A stretch of 31,273 nucleotides of DNA from positions 1-31,273 of the forward strand of contig CAKRSU010000023.1 in NCBI GenBank assembly GCA_934401755.1, in the 5' to 3' direction. Positions 23,645-31,273 of this stretch are shown here, one piece after another (position 1 is the stretch's first letter; the number at the start of each line of letters is the position of its first letter). The position numbers were made by a program, and so were the translations under genes. The notes under the pieces were generated by a model. That model searched no databases. It was given only the letters and a program-made list of their open reading frames with translations, and was not told where the DNA came from. Source of the stretch: an uncultured Oxalobacter sp. Its GTDB lineage: Bacteria; Pseudomonadota; Gammaproteobacteria; Burkholderiales; Burkholderiaceae_D.

Positions 23645-24658
23645 TTATTTAACATTTGCCACATCAGCTGCCGTATAGCTATCCGGCACGCCCTTTTGGA
23701 ACAAAAAATATTTATCTGCGAATGCTTTTGCATCGGTATCTTTCTTGATCAGCCCTAACATCGCAAACTCTTTAGCATTTTGATAAAGCGCTTCATAAGC
23801 TCCTTTAACCGATGGCCGATAGTTGTAACTCTTTAATACGCGAGTATTAAATGCGACGTCTCCTGAAACATATTTTTTGTCAAGTTGAATACGAGCTGTT
23901 TCCTCAGGATGCGCTTGAATCCATGCCGCTGCTTTTAATAATGCTCTTGTGGCCGCAGCAGCGATTTCAGGTTTTTCTTGAGCTAATTTTTCCGCGACAA
24001 AAATGACGCAGCAATATTCCTTGTCATAAGGGGCAGTCTTGCCACTATCTAACAAAACATTGAGGCTATACTTTTCCTGAGTAATGGTTGCTGCAGGATC
24101 GACCAATGCAATCGCATCCACAACGCCCTTTTCAAGCGCTTGCGGCAGATCATCTCTTGCAAAAACAACGAATTCAACCTCTGGATGCTTTTCATCAACA
24201 GAAATCCCTTGTGCCATTAAGTCTCGTTTTAAAATATACGTTGTCGCATCGGCTAAACCAGGAACGCCAACCTTTTTGCCTTTGAGATCTTTCGTGGCAA
24301 CAATTCCATTTCCTTGACGAGTTAAAACTTTGATACATCCGGTATGCATACCTGCTACAAACCGAACAGGAAGTCCATTTTCAATTGGTTGCAAAAATTT
24401 GCTGGCAAGTCCCATACCAATATCTAATTGTCCAGAGCCAATAGCTTCTTGAACATGGCCCGAATCAATTTGAACTTCTTCTGGCTTTAATCCTTCTGCT
24501 TCAAAAAAACCTTTTTCGACTGCAATATGCATTGGGGCATTACATAAATGAGTGACTCTGGCAAATCGAATCGGTTTTAAGCCATTGCCGGTATCGCTAC
24601 TGCAAGCAGAGAGTAAAATAGTAACTAGCAACACCCAATAAGTGAGATATTTTTTCAT
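23645..24658 (-). CDS. ABC transporter substrate-binding lipoprotein (NMT1/THI5/SsuA-like)
   Basis: A 337-residue lipoprotein. The signal ends in a lipobox LLSAC, giving Cys19 as the lipidated residue. The mature part follows the NMT1/SsuA/TauA-type binding fold: HIAVEKGFFEAEGLKPEEV, DIGMG, DLKGKKVGVPGLADATTYIL and a C-terminal helix. This class binds sulfonates, nitrate, taurine or pyrimidine precursors. The metY neighbourhood favours an organosulfur ligand, as an inference. No permease or ATPase gene lies in the window. AAGGA precedes the ATG by 7 bases. Confidence 0.85.
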   Translation of the reverse strand: MKKYLTYWVLLVTILLSACSSDTGNGLKPIRFARVTHLCNAPMHIAVEKGFFEAEGLKPEEVQIDSGHVQEAIGSGQLDIGMGLASKFLQPIENGLPVRFVAGMHTGCIKVLTRQGNGIVATKDLKGKKVGVPGLADATTYILKRDLMAQGISVDEKHPEVEFVVFARDDLPQALEKGVVDAIALVDPAATITQEKYSLNVLLDSGKTAPYDKEYCCVIFVAEKLAQEKPEIAAAATRALLKAAAWIQAHPEETARIQLDKKYVSGDVAFNTRVLKSYNYRPSVKGAYEALYQNAKEFAMLGLIKKDTDAKAFADKYFLFQKGVPDSYTAADVANVK

Positions 24659-25007
24659 GCATCATTCCTTTACCTAGTTTTCCTAGTGTTTTTATAGGAA
24701 TAATCATATAAATTATTTTTTAAGTGAACAACCCCTTTTTTATAGGGATTTAATAATGAGAAAAAAGAAACGATCGATCAAATTCACAAACTCATCTTTT
24801 TTAAAGGAATTTGACTCGGATTTTTAGGAAATGTTGCGCGGCTTGAAATGTCTATTCAATTGAACGTATTAAGCATCAAACGATATACATGATAGCTCTA
24901 AATTAGCCATTAATTGAAAATGCACAGGCTGATTCTATGCTTTTGGTCAATATTTGATAGCGCAATTTAATGTAATAAAAATGCTTTTATTGTCAGGTAA
25001 TAAAAGA
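24659..25007 (-). other. Upstream region of the sulfur cluster
   Basis: About 350 AT-rich bases between nrdG and the binding-protein gene, with no coding frame. A promoter-like pair on the minus strand (GAACAA/TTGTTC at 24731-24726, 17-base spacer, TATGAT at 24708-24703) would serve the binding-protein gene. CTAGGAAAACTAGG, a short direct repeat, lies between it and the ribosome site and could be a regulator site. Confidence 0.4.
24984..25006 (-). terminator. Weak AT-rich terminator after nrdG
   Basis: CTTTTATT and AATAAAAG pair around a 7-base loop directly after the nrdG stop. On the minus strand GCATTTTTATT follows. The stem is all A/T except one pair, so strength is uncertain. Confidence 0.45.
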
Positions 25008-25691
25008 CTAAGAACGATATTCAACCTTTGGCAGAATTGCTTCCAAAGCGTCTTTAATATCAGCTGGAATTAATTGTCCACGATGACGATCATTATCACG
25101 ACATTCTTGTACAATCAGATGATTAGCCCCCAATTCAACAAGCTGAGTTGCCATTTTCGCAGCACGCGCCGGGGTAAAATAATCGGTATCAAGCGTACAT
25201 CTTAATTCATAAGGTTTTCCTGATGCTAATAATGCCATTAACGATGTTTTAGCCTCGTCACCCGAGCGATCACCAGCGGCCGTAATCGCAGCATATTCAT
25301 CAAAAGGCGCCTTAATATCAAACCCAATCCAGTCCACTAAAGGTAATACCTCATTGAACCGTTGAGGGGCAACGCCTGATGTATGAATGGCAACGACAAA
25401 TCCCATTTTTCGCAACTGATTCACCGACGCCACAAGATGACGTTGAATTAAAGGCTCACCGCCACTGATCACAACCCCTTCAAGTAAACCCTTTCGGGTT
25501 TTAAGCCATGAAATAATATCTGCCCATACATGAGCACCCTTTTGCTGTATCGGCAATAGATGGGGATTATGGCAATAACGACAACGCCAGGAACATCCTT
25601 GACAAAAAAGAACGGCCGATAGATGATCCGGAAAATCAATCGTCGTAAACGGCGTAATTCCCCCGATATTTAACCCAATATCATTGACCAC
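25008..25691 (-). CDS. nrdG: Anaerobic ribonucleotide reductase activating protein (radical SAM)
   Basis: Radical SAM activase that generates the glycyl radical on class III ribonucleotide reductase. The 227-residue protein has the 4Fe-4S motif CSWRCRYC (Cys33, Cys37, Cys40), VVISGGEPLIQ for SAM binding, and the N-terminal GGITPFTTIDFPDHLS typical of the longer NrdG subtype (TIGR02495-like) rather than E. coli NrdG. It starts with GTG and overlaps the end of the 60-residue glycyl-radical gene by 11 bases, so the two are probably translated together. Confidence 0.93.
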   Translation of the reverse strand: MVNDIGLNIGGITPFTTIDFPDHLSAVLFCQGCSWRCRYCHNPHLLPIQQKGAHVWADIISWLKTRKGLLEGVVISGGEPLIQRHLVASVNQLRKMGFVVAIHTSGVAPQRFNEVLPLVDWIGFDIKAPFDEYAAITAAGDRSGDEAKTSLMALLASGKPYELRCTLDTDYFTPARAAKMATQLVELGANHLIVQECRDNDRHRGQLIPADIKDALEAILPKVEYRS

Positions 25692-25863
25692 TGTGACCTA
25701 ATGCATCCAAATTTGGCAATTTTTCTTCGACAAAATGAACCCGTTCATGGTGCTCACTTTGCTTACCAGGATTAAATTCAGAAACTGGACGATGATAACC
25801 CATCACACGAGTCCAAACTTCGCATTTTGTTCTTTTATCTTCTGGAAGATTCGATACATTCAT
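25681..25863 (-). CDS. Stand-alone glycyl-radical domain of class III ribonucleotide reductase
   Basis: A 60-residue protein that is essentially the NrdD C-terminal tail. KCEVWTRVMGYHRP carries the radical-loop motif RVxGY with Gly22 as the expected radical site, followed by NPGKQSEHHERV as in NrdD tails. The preceding nrdD ends normally at its zinc-site region and lacks this motif. The small gene has its own ribosome site (GAAAGGA, 7 bases before the ATG), lies 19 bases after nrdD, and is in a different frame. It is therefore a real separate gene rather than a simple frameshift. It overlaps nrdG by 11 bases. Function in trans is analogous to YfiD for pyruvate formate-lyase. Similar small proteins may exist beside nrdD in other proteobacteria, but I cannot verify this here. 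Confidence 0.88.
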   Translation of the reverse strand: MNVSNLPEDKRTKCEVWTRVMGYHRPVSEFNPGKQSEHHERVHFVEEKLPNLDALGHSGQ

Positions 25864-25882
25864 TTTTGAATCCTTTCATAAA

Positions 25883-27940
25883 TTAATGCTGGTGTTCATG
25901 TTCCATCTCTGCCATGAGTTCTTCATCACAGATTGGACAATATTCATGTTCCCCAGCCAAATATCCATGCTTTGGACAAATGGAGAAAGTTGGTGTAATC
26001 GTAATATAAGGTAAGCGATAGTTTGATAAAGCCGCTTTGACCAATTTACGACAGGTTGCAGCAGAAGAAACGCGTTCTTGCATATAAAGATGAAGGACGG
26101 TTCCGCCCGTATACTTACATTGCAAATCATCTTGCATTGTCAATGCTTGGAAAGGATCATCCGTATAGCCAACCGGCAATTGAGATGAATTCGTATAGTA
26201 AGGCGCTTCATCCGTACCGGCATGAAGAATATCAGGAAAACGTTTTAAATCCTCACGCGCAAACCGATAAGTAGTTCCTTCTGCGGGGGTTGCTTCCAAA
26301 TTATACAAACTCCCTGTTTCTTCCTGATAACTCTTCATGCGTTCACGTAAATGATCTAATAAACGCAATGCAAACGCATGTCCGAATTCAGTCGTAATAT
26401 CCTCTTTATCATCTGTGAAATTTCGAATCATTTCATTAATCCCATTTACCCCAATGGTTGAGAAATGATTCTTCAAGCGTCCTAAATAGCGTTGAGTAAA
26501 CGGATACAACCCATCATCCATCAAACGCTGAATCACTTTACGTTTAATTTCCAGGCTGTCTTTTGCCATATCCGCTAATTTATCCAATCGAGCCAATAAT
26601 GCTTTTTCATCACCTTTGAATAAATAGCCAAGACGTGCACAATTAATCGTAACAACCCCGATAGATCCAGTCTGCTCAGCACTACCAAATAACCCGTTAC
26701 CTCTTTTTAGTAATTCCCGCAAATCCAGTTGCAAACGACAACACATGGATCGAACCATATTCGGTTGAAGTTCCGAATTTAAGAAATTCTGGAAATAAGG
26801 CAATCCATATTTGGCTGTCATCTCAAAAAGCCGATTGGCATTTTCAGACTCCCATGGAAAATCTTGGGTAATGTTATAAGTCGGAATAGGGAATGTAAAA
26901 ACCCGACCTTTGCTATCCCCGGCTGTCATCACTTCGATATAAGCGCGGTTAAGCATGTCCATTTCCTGCTGTAATTCACCATAGGTAAATGGCATTTCTT
27001 CGCCACTAATGACAGGAACTTGTTCTCGCAAATCTTCTGGACAAACCCAGTCAAATGTTAAATTTGTAAATGGCGTTTGAGTTCCCCAACGGGAAGGCAC
27101 ATTCAAATTATAGATAAATTCTTGGACTAACTGATGAACGGTGTCATAGTCCAATTGGTCTTTTCTCACAAATGGGGCTAAATAGGTATCAAATGAACTA
27201 AATGCCTGTGCGCCAGCCCATTCATTCTGAAGCGACCCCAAAAAGTTAATCATTTGTCCCAATGCCGATGACAAATGTTTCGGTGGATTGGCTTCCAGTT
27301 TTCCCGGAATCCCATTAAACCCTTCCATCAACAATTGACGCAATGACCAACCGGCACAGTAACCCGACAACATATCCAAGTCATGAATATGATAATCCGC
27401 ATCACGATGGGCTTGTCCTATTTCTGGCGGGTAAACATGACTTAGCCAATAATTAGCGGTGATTTTACCTGCAACATTTAAAATCATGCCGCCTAAGGAA
27501 TATCCTTGGTTTGCATTTGCTTTTACACGCCAATCGGCACGATCAACATATTCTTTAACAGAAGATTCGACGTCAACTAACGTCCGACGATCCGCACGGA
27601 TACGATGGCGCTGTTCTCGATATGTGACATAAGCACGAAAAGTCCGAGTATGATTGGCATCAAGCAACATCTGTTCGACAACGTCTTGCACTTGTTCCAC
27701 AGTAGGTGCTGAACCCGCAAAACGATGGCGCAGCACTTTTAATGAACGCTGAGTCAATAATTCAGCCTCATCCACTGCAAACTCACCCGTTGCACGCCCT
27801 GCTTTTGCCAATGCCTTTGCAATACGATCCGCATCAAATGGCATTTCAGCACCATCACGTTTAATAATACGCTGAGGCAAAGGCGGTATAACAGGCGCAC
27901 CTATGCCAGCCTCTTGTGCTTTATAATCTTCTGCGTCCAT
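25883..27940 (-). CDS. nrdD: Anaerobic ribonucleoside-triphosphate reductase, lacking its glycyl-radical tail
   Basis: Class III reductase that makes dNTPs without oxygen. The 685-residue protein begins with an ATP-cone (about residues 22-115, starting RIIKRDGAEMPFDADRIAKAL). The barrel includes NYWLSHVYPPEIG, YHIHDLDMLSGYCAGWSL, PSRWGTQTPFTNLTFD and MCCRLQLDL. Near the C-terminus ICPKHGYLAGEHEYCPICDEEL gives Cys-x2-His and Cys-x2-Cys zinc ligands. The protein then ends in a His/Glu-rich tail, where other NrdD proteins continue into RVxGY. That segment is encoded by the next gene. AAGGGA precedes the ATG. The order nrdD, glycyl domain, nrdG forms one operon. Confidence 0.95.
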   Translation of the reverse strand: MDAEDYKAQEAGIGAPVIPPLPQRIIKRDGAEMPFDADRIAKALAKAGRATGEFAVDEAELLTQRSLKVLRHRFAGSAPTVEQVQDVVEQMLLDANHTRTFRAYVTYREQRHRIRADRRTLVDVESSVKEYVDRADWRVKANANQGYSLGGMILNVAGKITANYWLSHVYPPEIGQAHRDADYHIHDLDMLSGYCAGWSLRQLLMEGFNGIPGKLEANPPKHLSSALGQMINFLGSLQNEWAGAQAFSSFDTYLAPFVRKDQLDYDTVHQLVQEFIYNLNVPSRWGTQTPFTNLTFDWVCPEDLREQVPVISGEEMPFTYGELQQEMDMLNRAYIEVMTAGDSKGRVFTFPIPTYNITQDFPWESENANRLFEMTAKYGLPYFQNFLNSELQPNMVRSMCCRLQLDLRELLKRGNGLFGSAEQTGSIGVVTINCARLGYLFKGDEKALLARLDKLADMAKDSLEIKRKVIQRLMDDGLYPFTQRYLGRLKNHFSTIGVNGINEMIRNFTDDKEDITTEFGHAFALRLLDHLRERMKSYQEETGSLYNLEATPAEGTTYRFAREDLKRFPDILHAGTDEAPYYTNSSQLPVGYTDDPFQALTMQDDLQCKYTGGTVLHLYMQERVSSAATCRKLVKAALSNYRLPYITITPTFSICPKHGYLAGEHEYCPICDEELMAEMEHEHQH

Positions 27941-28386
27941 TCAATCCCTTTGTATTTAAATATTGATGATACCAACTGACATTAAAGCCCGTCGGTATCA
28001 TGATATTATTTGGAAAAATTAAGGAAGAAGCATTTTCCCTATGCTAAAGACCATTCATAGACGGATGCTTCATCCCATCATTTAATGCTTACAGAGAAAA
28101 GCTATCTTTTCTGCTTTCCGATCAGGTTATTTTTCGGTTTTTATTTTGACCTATCGGAATCAATAAGAGACATTATAGTGTATGTCAGCAAATCCTGCAG
28201 CGAACCCTCTCCTTTATCCCATTTTATCTTTTTGATTTTTTTACTTTAAAATCATATATTTAAGCGATTAACAATGATTAATTGCTTTCCCAGAATTCAT
28301 AGTAAAAGCTATGTAAAATCAGTAAGTTAAAAGGGCTCATTCCCTGTAAAAAATTTTTTCAAAAATAATTTTTATGGGAAAAATCG
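27941..28386 (-). other. nrdD upstream region
   Basis: About 440 bases without a gene. It holds the hairpin at 27967-28000 and an inverted repeat GACAT...ATGTC at 28169-28186. The latter has a loose likeness to an NrdR box, but a second properly spaced box is missing. An FNR-like half site (TTGATTCCGATAG, minus strand near 28152-28164) matches only in part. No promoter can be fixed. Confidence 0.4.
27967..28000 (-). promoter_or_regulatory. Stem-loop in the nrdD leader
   Basis: TGATACC and GGTATCA (27967-27973, 27994-28000) pair, and inside them GAC and GTC pair, with a 4-base bulge. It lies 27 bases before the nrdD ATG, close to the ribosome site AAGGGA, with no T-run. It may be an operator or a leader hairpin. 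Confidence 0.5.
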
Positions 28387-29010
28387 TTAAGCAAGATCAT
28401 CTAAAACACGCCGTCTAAACTTAACGCCAAGCTTTTTGGCAATAGCAGCGCATGCGTTTATATCGACCCCCGGCAAACCATCTATCGCGGTGACAGTTAC
28501 ATCAGCACCCGCTTGATGCGCACTTTTAACAAAACCTAACATAGACTCATAAGCGCCTGGAAATTTAGGCCGACAATGCTGAATATATGTTTTCTCATCT
28601 TGTGCATTAAGCGAGACAGAAATCGTTGGAATAAGTGCCGCAATCTCCGGCGCAACATCACGACCATACATTTGGTTAGCCAATCCATTCGTATTTAAAC
28701 GTAACTTCTGAAAACCTTTTTCTCGTAAGCGTTTAGCCACTTCAAGCATTACATCCAATCTTGCTGTTGATTCTCCCATACCGCAAAAGACGACTTCCTG
28801 ATATTCACCAGGCATACCCGCTGCATCCACTAATTCTTGAACTGTCGGGTTATGTTGAAGGCGCATACTATATTCTTTGATTGACCAAGTTCCATTAAAT
28901 TTAGGACAAAAAGCGCAACGCAACATACCGCAACGATTCGTGACGTTAAGATAGCGATTACCATTTAGCGTATAACCAACATTTTCAGCTTCTAATGCAG
29001 AACTTGACAT
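28387..29010 (-). CDS. Small radical SAM protein (TatD-associated family-like)
   Basis: A 207-residue radical SAM protein. The text EVVFCGMGESTARLDVMLEVAKRLREKG, LRLNTNGLAN, SVSLNAQDEKTY and GVDINACAAIAKKLGVKFRRR fits, from memory, the short TatD-linked radical SAM family (TIGR04038-like). The cluster motif reads RCGMLRCAFC, a CX4CX2C spacing instead of the usual CX3CX2C. The substrate is unknown. A GTG at 29016 would add two residues; the ATG at 29010 is chosen because AGGAGG is 5 bases before it, one of the best ribosome sites in the window. The leader (29020-29090) has two small inverted repeats. No tatD gene is visible here. Confidence 0.8.
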   Translation of the reverse strand: MSSSALEAENVGYTLNGNRYLNVTNRCGMLRCAFCPKFNGTWSIKEYSMRLQHNPTVQELVDAAGMPGEYQEVVFCGMGESTARLDVMLEVAKRLREKGFQKLRLNTNGLANQMYGRDVAPEIAALIPTISVSLNAQDEKTYIQHCRPKFPGAYESMLGFVKSAHQAGADVTVTAIDGLPGVDINACAAIAKKLGVKFRRRVLDDLA

Positions 29011-29099
29011 ATTCACCTCCTCTATATGAAAGTACCGTATAGGATATATGCAAATCCTAACCTACTTATGAATAAGAATAGGTTGATAAAACCCTTGAA

Positions 29100-29140
29100 A
29101 TATTCGTTGCGATGCGTTGCCCATGCATCACAACGAATAT
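29100..29140 (-). terminator. Stem-loop after glmS
   Basis: ATATTCGTTG and CAACGAATAT pair perfectly. Inside them GATGC and GCATC pair after one mismatch, with a 9-base loop. It lies about 28 bases after the glmS stop. The T-run on the minus strand is interrupted (TTTCAAGGGTTTT), so termination efficiency is uncertain. Confidence 0.6.
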
Positions 29141-29167
29141 ATTTCAATTTTAACCATTGCTTTTATC

Positions 29168-30985
29168 TTATTCCACCGTAACCGACTTAGCGAGATTACG
29201 AGGCTTATCAACATCAGTGCCTCTGACCAAGGCTGTGTGATAAGCCAAGAGTTGAAGAGGGATGACATGTAAAATCGGTGAAAGTTGTCCGTAGTTTTCT
29301 GACATTCGAATGACATGGATGCCGTCTTCGCTGACGATTTTGGTGTCGGTATCGGCAAAGACGTAGAGTTGTCCGCCTCGGGCCCGAACTTCTTGCATGT
29401 TGGATTGGAGTTTTTCTAATAGGTCATCATTAGGAGCAATGGTAACAACAGGCATTTTGTCGGTCACTAAGGCTAAGGGGCCGTGTTTGAGTTCGCCTGC
29501 CGGATAGGCCTCAGCATGGATGTAGGAGATTTCTTTGAGTTTTAAGGCGCCTTCTAAGGCGATTGGGTAGTGAATACCACGTCCTAAGAAGAGTGCGTCG
29601 TTATGCCGAGAGAATTGTTCGGCCCAGGCGATGATTTGGGGTTCTAGTGCTAAGACGCTTGTAACAGCGGTGGGAAGGTGTCTTAGGGCACTTAGGTGTT
29701 GTTTTTCTTGTTCTGGGCTGAGTTTGCCATTGAGTTTGGCCAGTGTGAGTGCCAAGAGGAATAAGGCGGTGAGTTGGGTGGTGAAGGCTTTGGTGGAGGC
29801 TACACCAATTTCTACACCGGCTCGGGTGATGTAGGCGAGTTGGCATTCTCGGACCATGGCGGAGGTGGAGACGTTGCAGATGGTCATGGTGTTTGTCATG
29901 CCGAGGTCTTTGGCGTGTCTTAAAGCGGCAAGGGTATCGGCGGTTTCTCCGCTTTGGCTGATGGTGACGATGAGTTTGTTTTTGTCGGGGACGCTGTCTC
30001 GATAGCGGTATTCGCTGGCAATTTCGACTTCTACGGGGATTTTTGCCAAGGATTCGATCCAGTATTTGGCGGTCATGCCGGCATAGTAGCTGGTACCACA
30101 GGCGAGAATGAGGATGTTTTGGGTGTTTTTAAGGGTTTCTTGGGCGTTGACGCCAAAGAGGTCTGGGCTAATGGTTTCTAGGCCTTGTAGGGTATCAGCA
30201 ATGGCTCGGGGTTGTTCGAAGATTTCTTTTTGCATGAAGTGCCGATAGGGGCCTAGGTCGGATACGCCTGCGAAGATGTTGACGGTTCGAATAGGACGAT
30301 CAATTTTTTGGCCTTGTTGGTTGTAGATGGTGTATTCGTTGAGTTTGATGTCGGCGATGTCGCCTTCTTCGAGGTAGATGATTTTGTCGGTGGTCCCTGC
30401 TAGGGCGAGTGCATCGGAAGCGAGGAAGTTTTCGCCTTGTCCAATGCCAATGACTAAGGGGGAGCCTTGGCGTGCACCAATTAGGCGTTGGGGATCGTCG
30501 TTACAGATAACGGCGATGGCAAAGGAGCCTTTGAGTCGAGCAACGGCTAGTTGTACGGCTTTAAGGAGATCGCCTTGGTAGTTGGCATCAATGAGGTGGG
30601 CGATGACTTCAGTGTCGGTTTGGCTGCTGAAGGTGTAGCCTCTGGCTTTGAGTTCTTCTCGTAAAGGCAGGTAGTTTTCGATGATGCCGTTATGGACCAG
30701 GGCAATTCGTTCTCCGGAGAAGTGCGGATGGGCGTTGTTGGTGGTGGGTATGCCATGAGTGGCCCAACGGGTATGGGCAATGCCCAGTGTCCCGGTAAAT
30801 GATTGGGTGTTGACTTGGTTTTCGAGGTCGGCAACACGAGAGGTGCTTCTTGAGCGTTTTAGGTGTCCTCTTCGGTTGATGGCGATTCCGCATGAGTCGT
30901 ATCCTCGGTATTCGAGCCGTTTTAGCCCTTCTAGCATGACTGGGACAACATTACGCTCAGCAACAGCTCCTACAATGCCACACAT
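29168..30985 (-). CDS. glmS: Glutamine--fructose-6-phosphate aminotransferase (isomerizing)
   Basis: Makes glucosamine-6-phosphate from fructose-6-phosphate and glutamine, the first step to UDP-GlcNAc for peptidoglycan and LPS. The 605-residue protein (E. coli 609) has the N-terminal nucleophile Cys2 in [14 protein letters not shown] and NGIIENY of the glutaminase domain. Two SIS sugar-isomerase domains follow ([61 protein letters not shown]), with the C-terminal [19 protein letters not shown] lies 8 bases before the ATG. Most of the gene uses strongly C-ending codons, unlike its neighbours, while its first ~15 and last ~40 codons look like the rest of the window. No glmS ribozyme is evident upstream. 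Confidence 0.97.
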   Translation of the reverse strand: MCGIVGAVAERNVVPVMLEGLKRLEYRGYDSCGIAINRRGHLKRSRSTSRVADLENQVNTQSFTGTLGIAHTRWATHGIPTTNNAHPHFSGERIALVHNGIIENYLPLREELKARGYTFSSQTDTEVIAHLIDANYQGDLLKAVQLAVARLKGSFAIAVICNDDPQRLIGARQGSPLVIGIGQGENFLASDALALAGTTDKIIYLEEGDIADIKLNEYTIYNQQGQKIDRPIRTVNIFAGVSDLGPYRHFMQKEIFEQPRAIADTLQGLETISPDLFGVNAQETLKNTQNILILACGTSYYAGMTAKYWIESLAKIPVEVEIASEYRYRDSVPDKNKLIVTISQSGETADTLAALRHAKDLGMTNTMTICNVSTSAMVRECQLAYITRAGVEIGVASTKAFTTQLTALFLLALTLAKLNGKLSPEQEKQHLSALRHLPTAVTSVLALEPQIIAWAEQFSRHNDALFLGRGIHYPIALEGALKLKEISYIHAEAYPAGELKHGPLALVTDKMPVVTIAPNDDLLEKLQSNMQEVRARGGQLYVFADTDTKIVSEDGIHVIRMSENYGQLSPILHVIPLQLLAYHTALVRGTDVDKPRNLAKSVTVE

Positions 30986-31273
30986 TCTACTTGCTCCTCA
31001 TCGTACATATAATCTAAAACAGATTGTATTTTTACTAAAAATTACCAACAAATAATTTATAGGCCAAGCCTACCATAAGAAGTTCTCAATGTCCGTATTT
31101 TTATGTGGATCCAATTTTCGATAAATAAAGGGACAGTAAACAAAATAGAAAGAAAATAAGAGCACGAAGCTAAGTTAGCAAGAAATAGGGCGAGCGCGCT
31201 TAGCGGCAAGTTGCGCGCGTGTGTACGTGCGCTGAAGAGAGGTGTGTGTGGGGGGGGGAGAGGGAATAAAAAA
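30986..31273. other. glmS upstream region and right end of the window
   Basis: The first ~150 bases are AT-rich and should hold the glmS promoter. From about 31150 the plus strand turns purine- and GT-rich with (GC)n and (GT)n runs and a G9 (31250-31258). No gene is seen. The composition change may be real repetitive DNA or a low-quality contig end. Confidence 0.4.

Noticed and set aside
25681..25883. Frameshift explanation for the split nrdD
   Set aside because: The small gene has its own ribosome site and start, a 19-base gap and an overlap with nrdG, and nrdD ends in a coherent tail. A single indel would not create this.
28152..28186. FNR-like and NrdR-like sites before nrdD
   Set aside because: The FNR match covers one half site only, and the NrdR-like repeat lacks the second box at the usual spacing.
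30986..31273. glmS ribozyme
   Set aside because: The short leader shows no recognisable ribozyme core, and this ribozyme is typical of Firmicutes.

Overview
The window looks like chromosomal DNA of an AT-rich, Gram-negative, anaerobic or facultative betaproteobacterium, probably Burkholderiales and possibly a host-associated Sutterellaceae- or Alcaligenaceae-like lineage. This rests on a Burkholderia-type porin, two autotransporters with extended signal peptides, an octaprenyl diphosphate synthase, a class III ribonucleotide reductase and a Gcl-type glyoxylate pathway. The placement is by recognition only. Almost every gene is on the minus strand; the porin is the exception.

Region by region (plus coordinates): 1-1507 holds the 5' part of an autotransporter that runs off the left edge. 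2102-3397 is an OxlT-like MFS carrier, followed by a FlK-like thioesterase, pyruvate kinase, glycerate 2-kinase, tartronate semialdehyde reductase, hydroxypyruvate isomerase and glyoxylate carboligase. Together these give a complete route from glyoxylate to 2-phosphoglycerate, plus pyruvate kinase at the end. 11430-12881 is a divergent tyrosine phenol-lyase/tryptophanase-family enzyme. 13159-14221 holds tRNA-Pro(CGG) and ispB. About 900 bp without a recognisable gene follows. 15122-18409 holds a small secreted protein and a trimeric autotransporter adhesin. 19292-20428 is the porin. 20657-24658 is a sulfur-related cluster: DMSP-lyase-like cupin, methyltransferase, O-acetylhomoserine sulfhydrylase and a lipoprotein binding protein. 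25008-27940 is an anaerobic ribonucleotide reductase locus whose glycyl-radical domain is a separate 60-residue gene. 28387-29010 is a small radical SAM protein, and 29168-30985 is glmS.

The most interesting finding is upstream of the two autotransporters. Each has a pair of inverted 28-bp near-palindromic sites sharing a 12-bp core, with the cores exactly 188 bp apart at both loci. Sequence outside the sites aligns between loci in the same orientation. The segment between the sites aligns only when one copy is reverse-complemented (about 119 of 176 positions by hand, ungapped). This is what a pair of homologous invertible promoter switches would look like if captured in opposite orientations. 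The segment carries a promoter-like sequence that points toward the trimeric adhesin (predicted ON) and away from the first autotransporter (predicted OFF). A G9 homopolymer in the adhesin leader could add a second phase-variable layer. No recombinase gene is visible in the window.

Other points of note are the split NrdD, Gly at position 51 of Gcl, a missing PLP-contacting Arg in the lyase, a CX4CX2C radical SAM motif, a leader/terminator structure ahead of gcl, and a codon-usage block in glmS.
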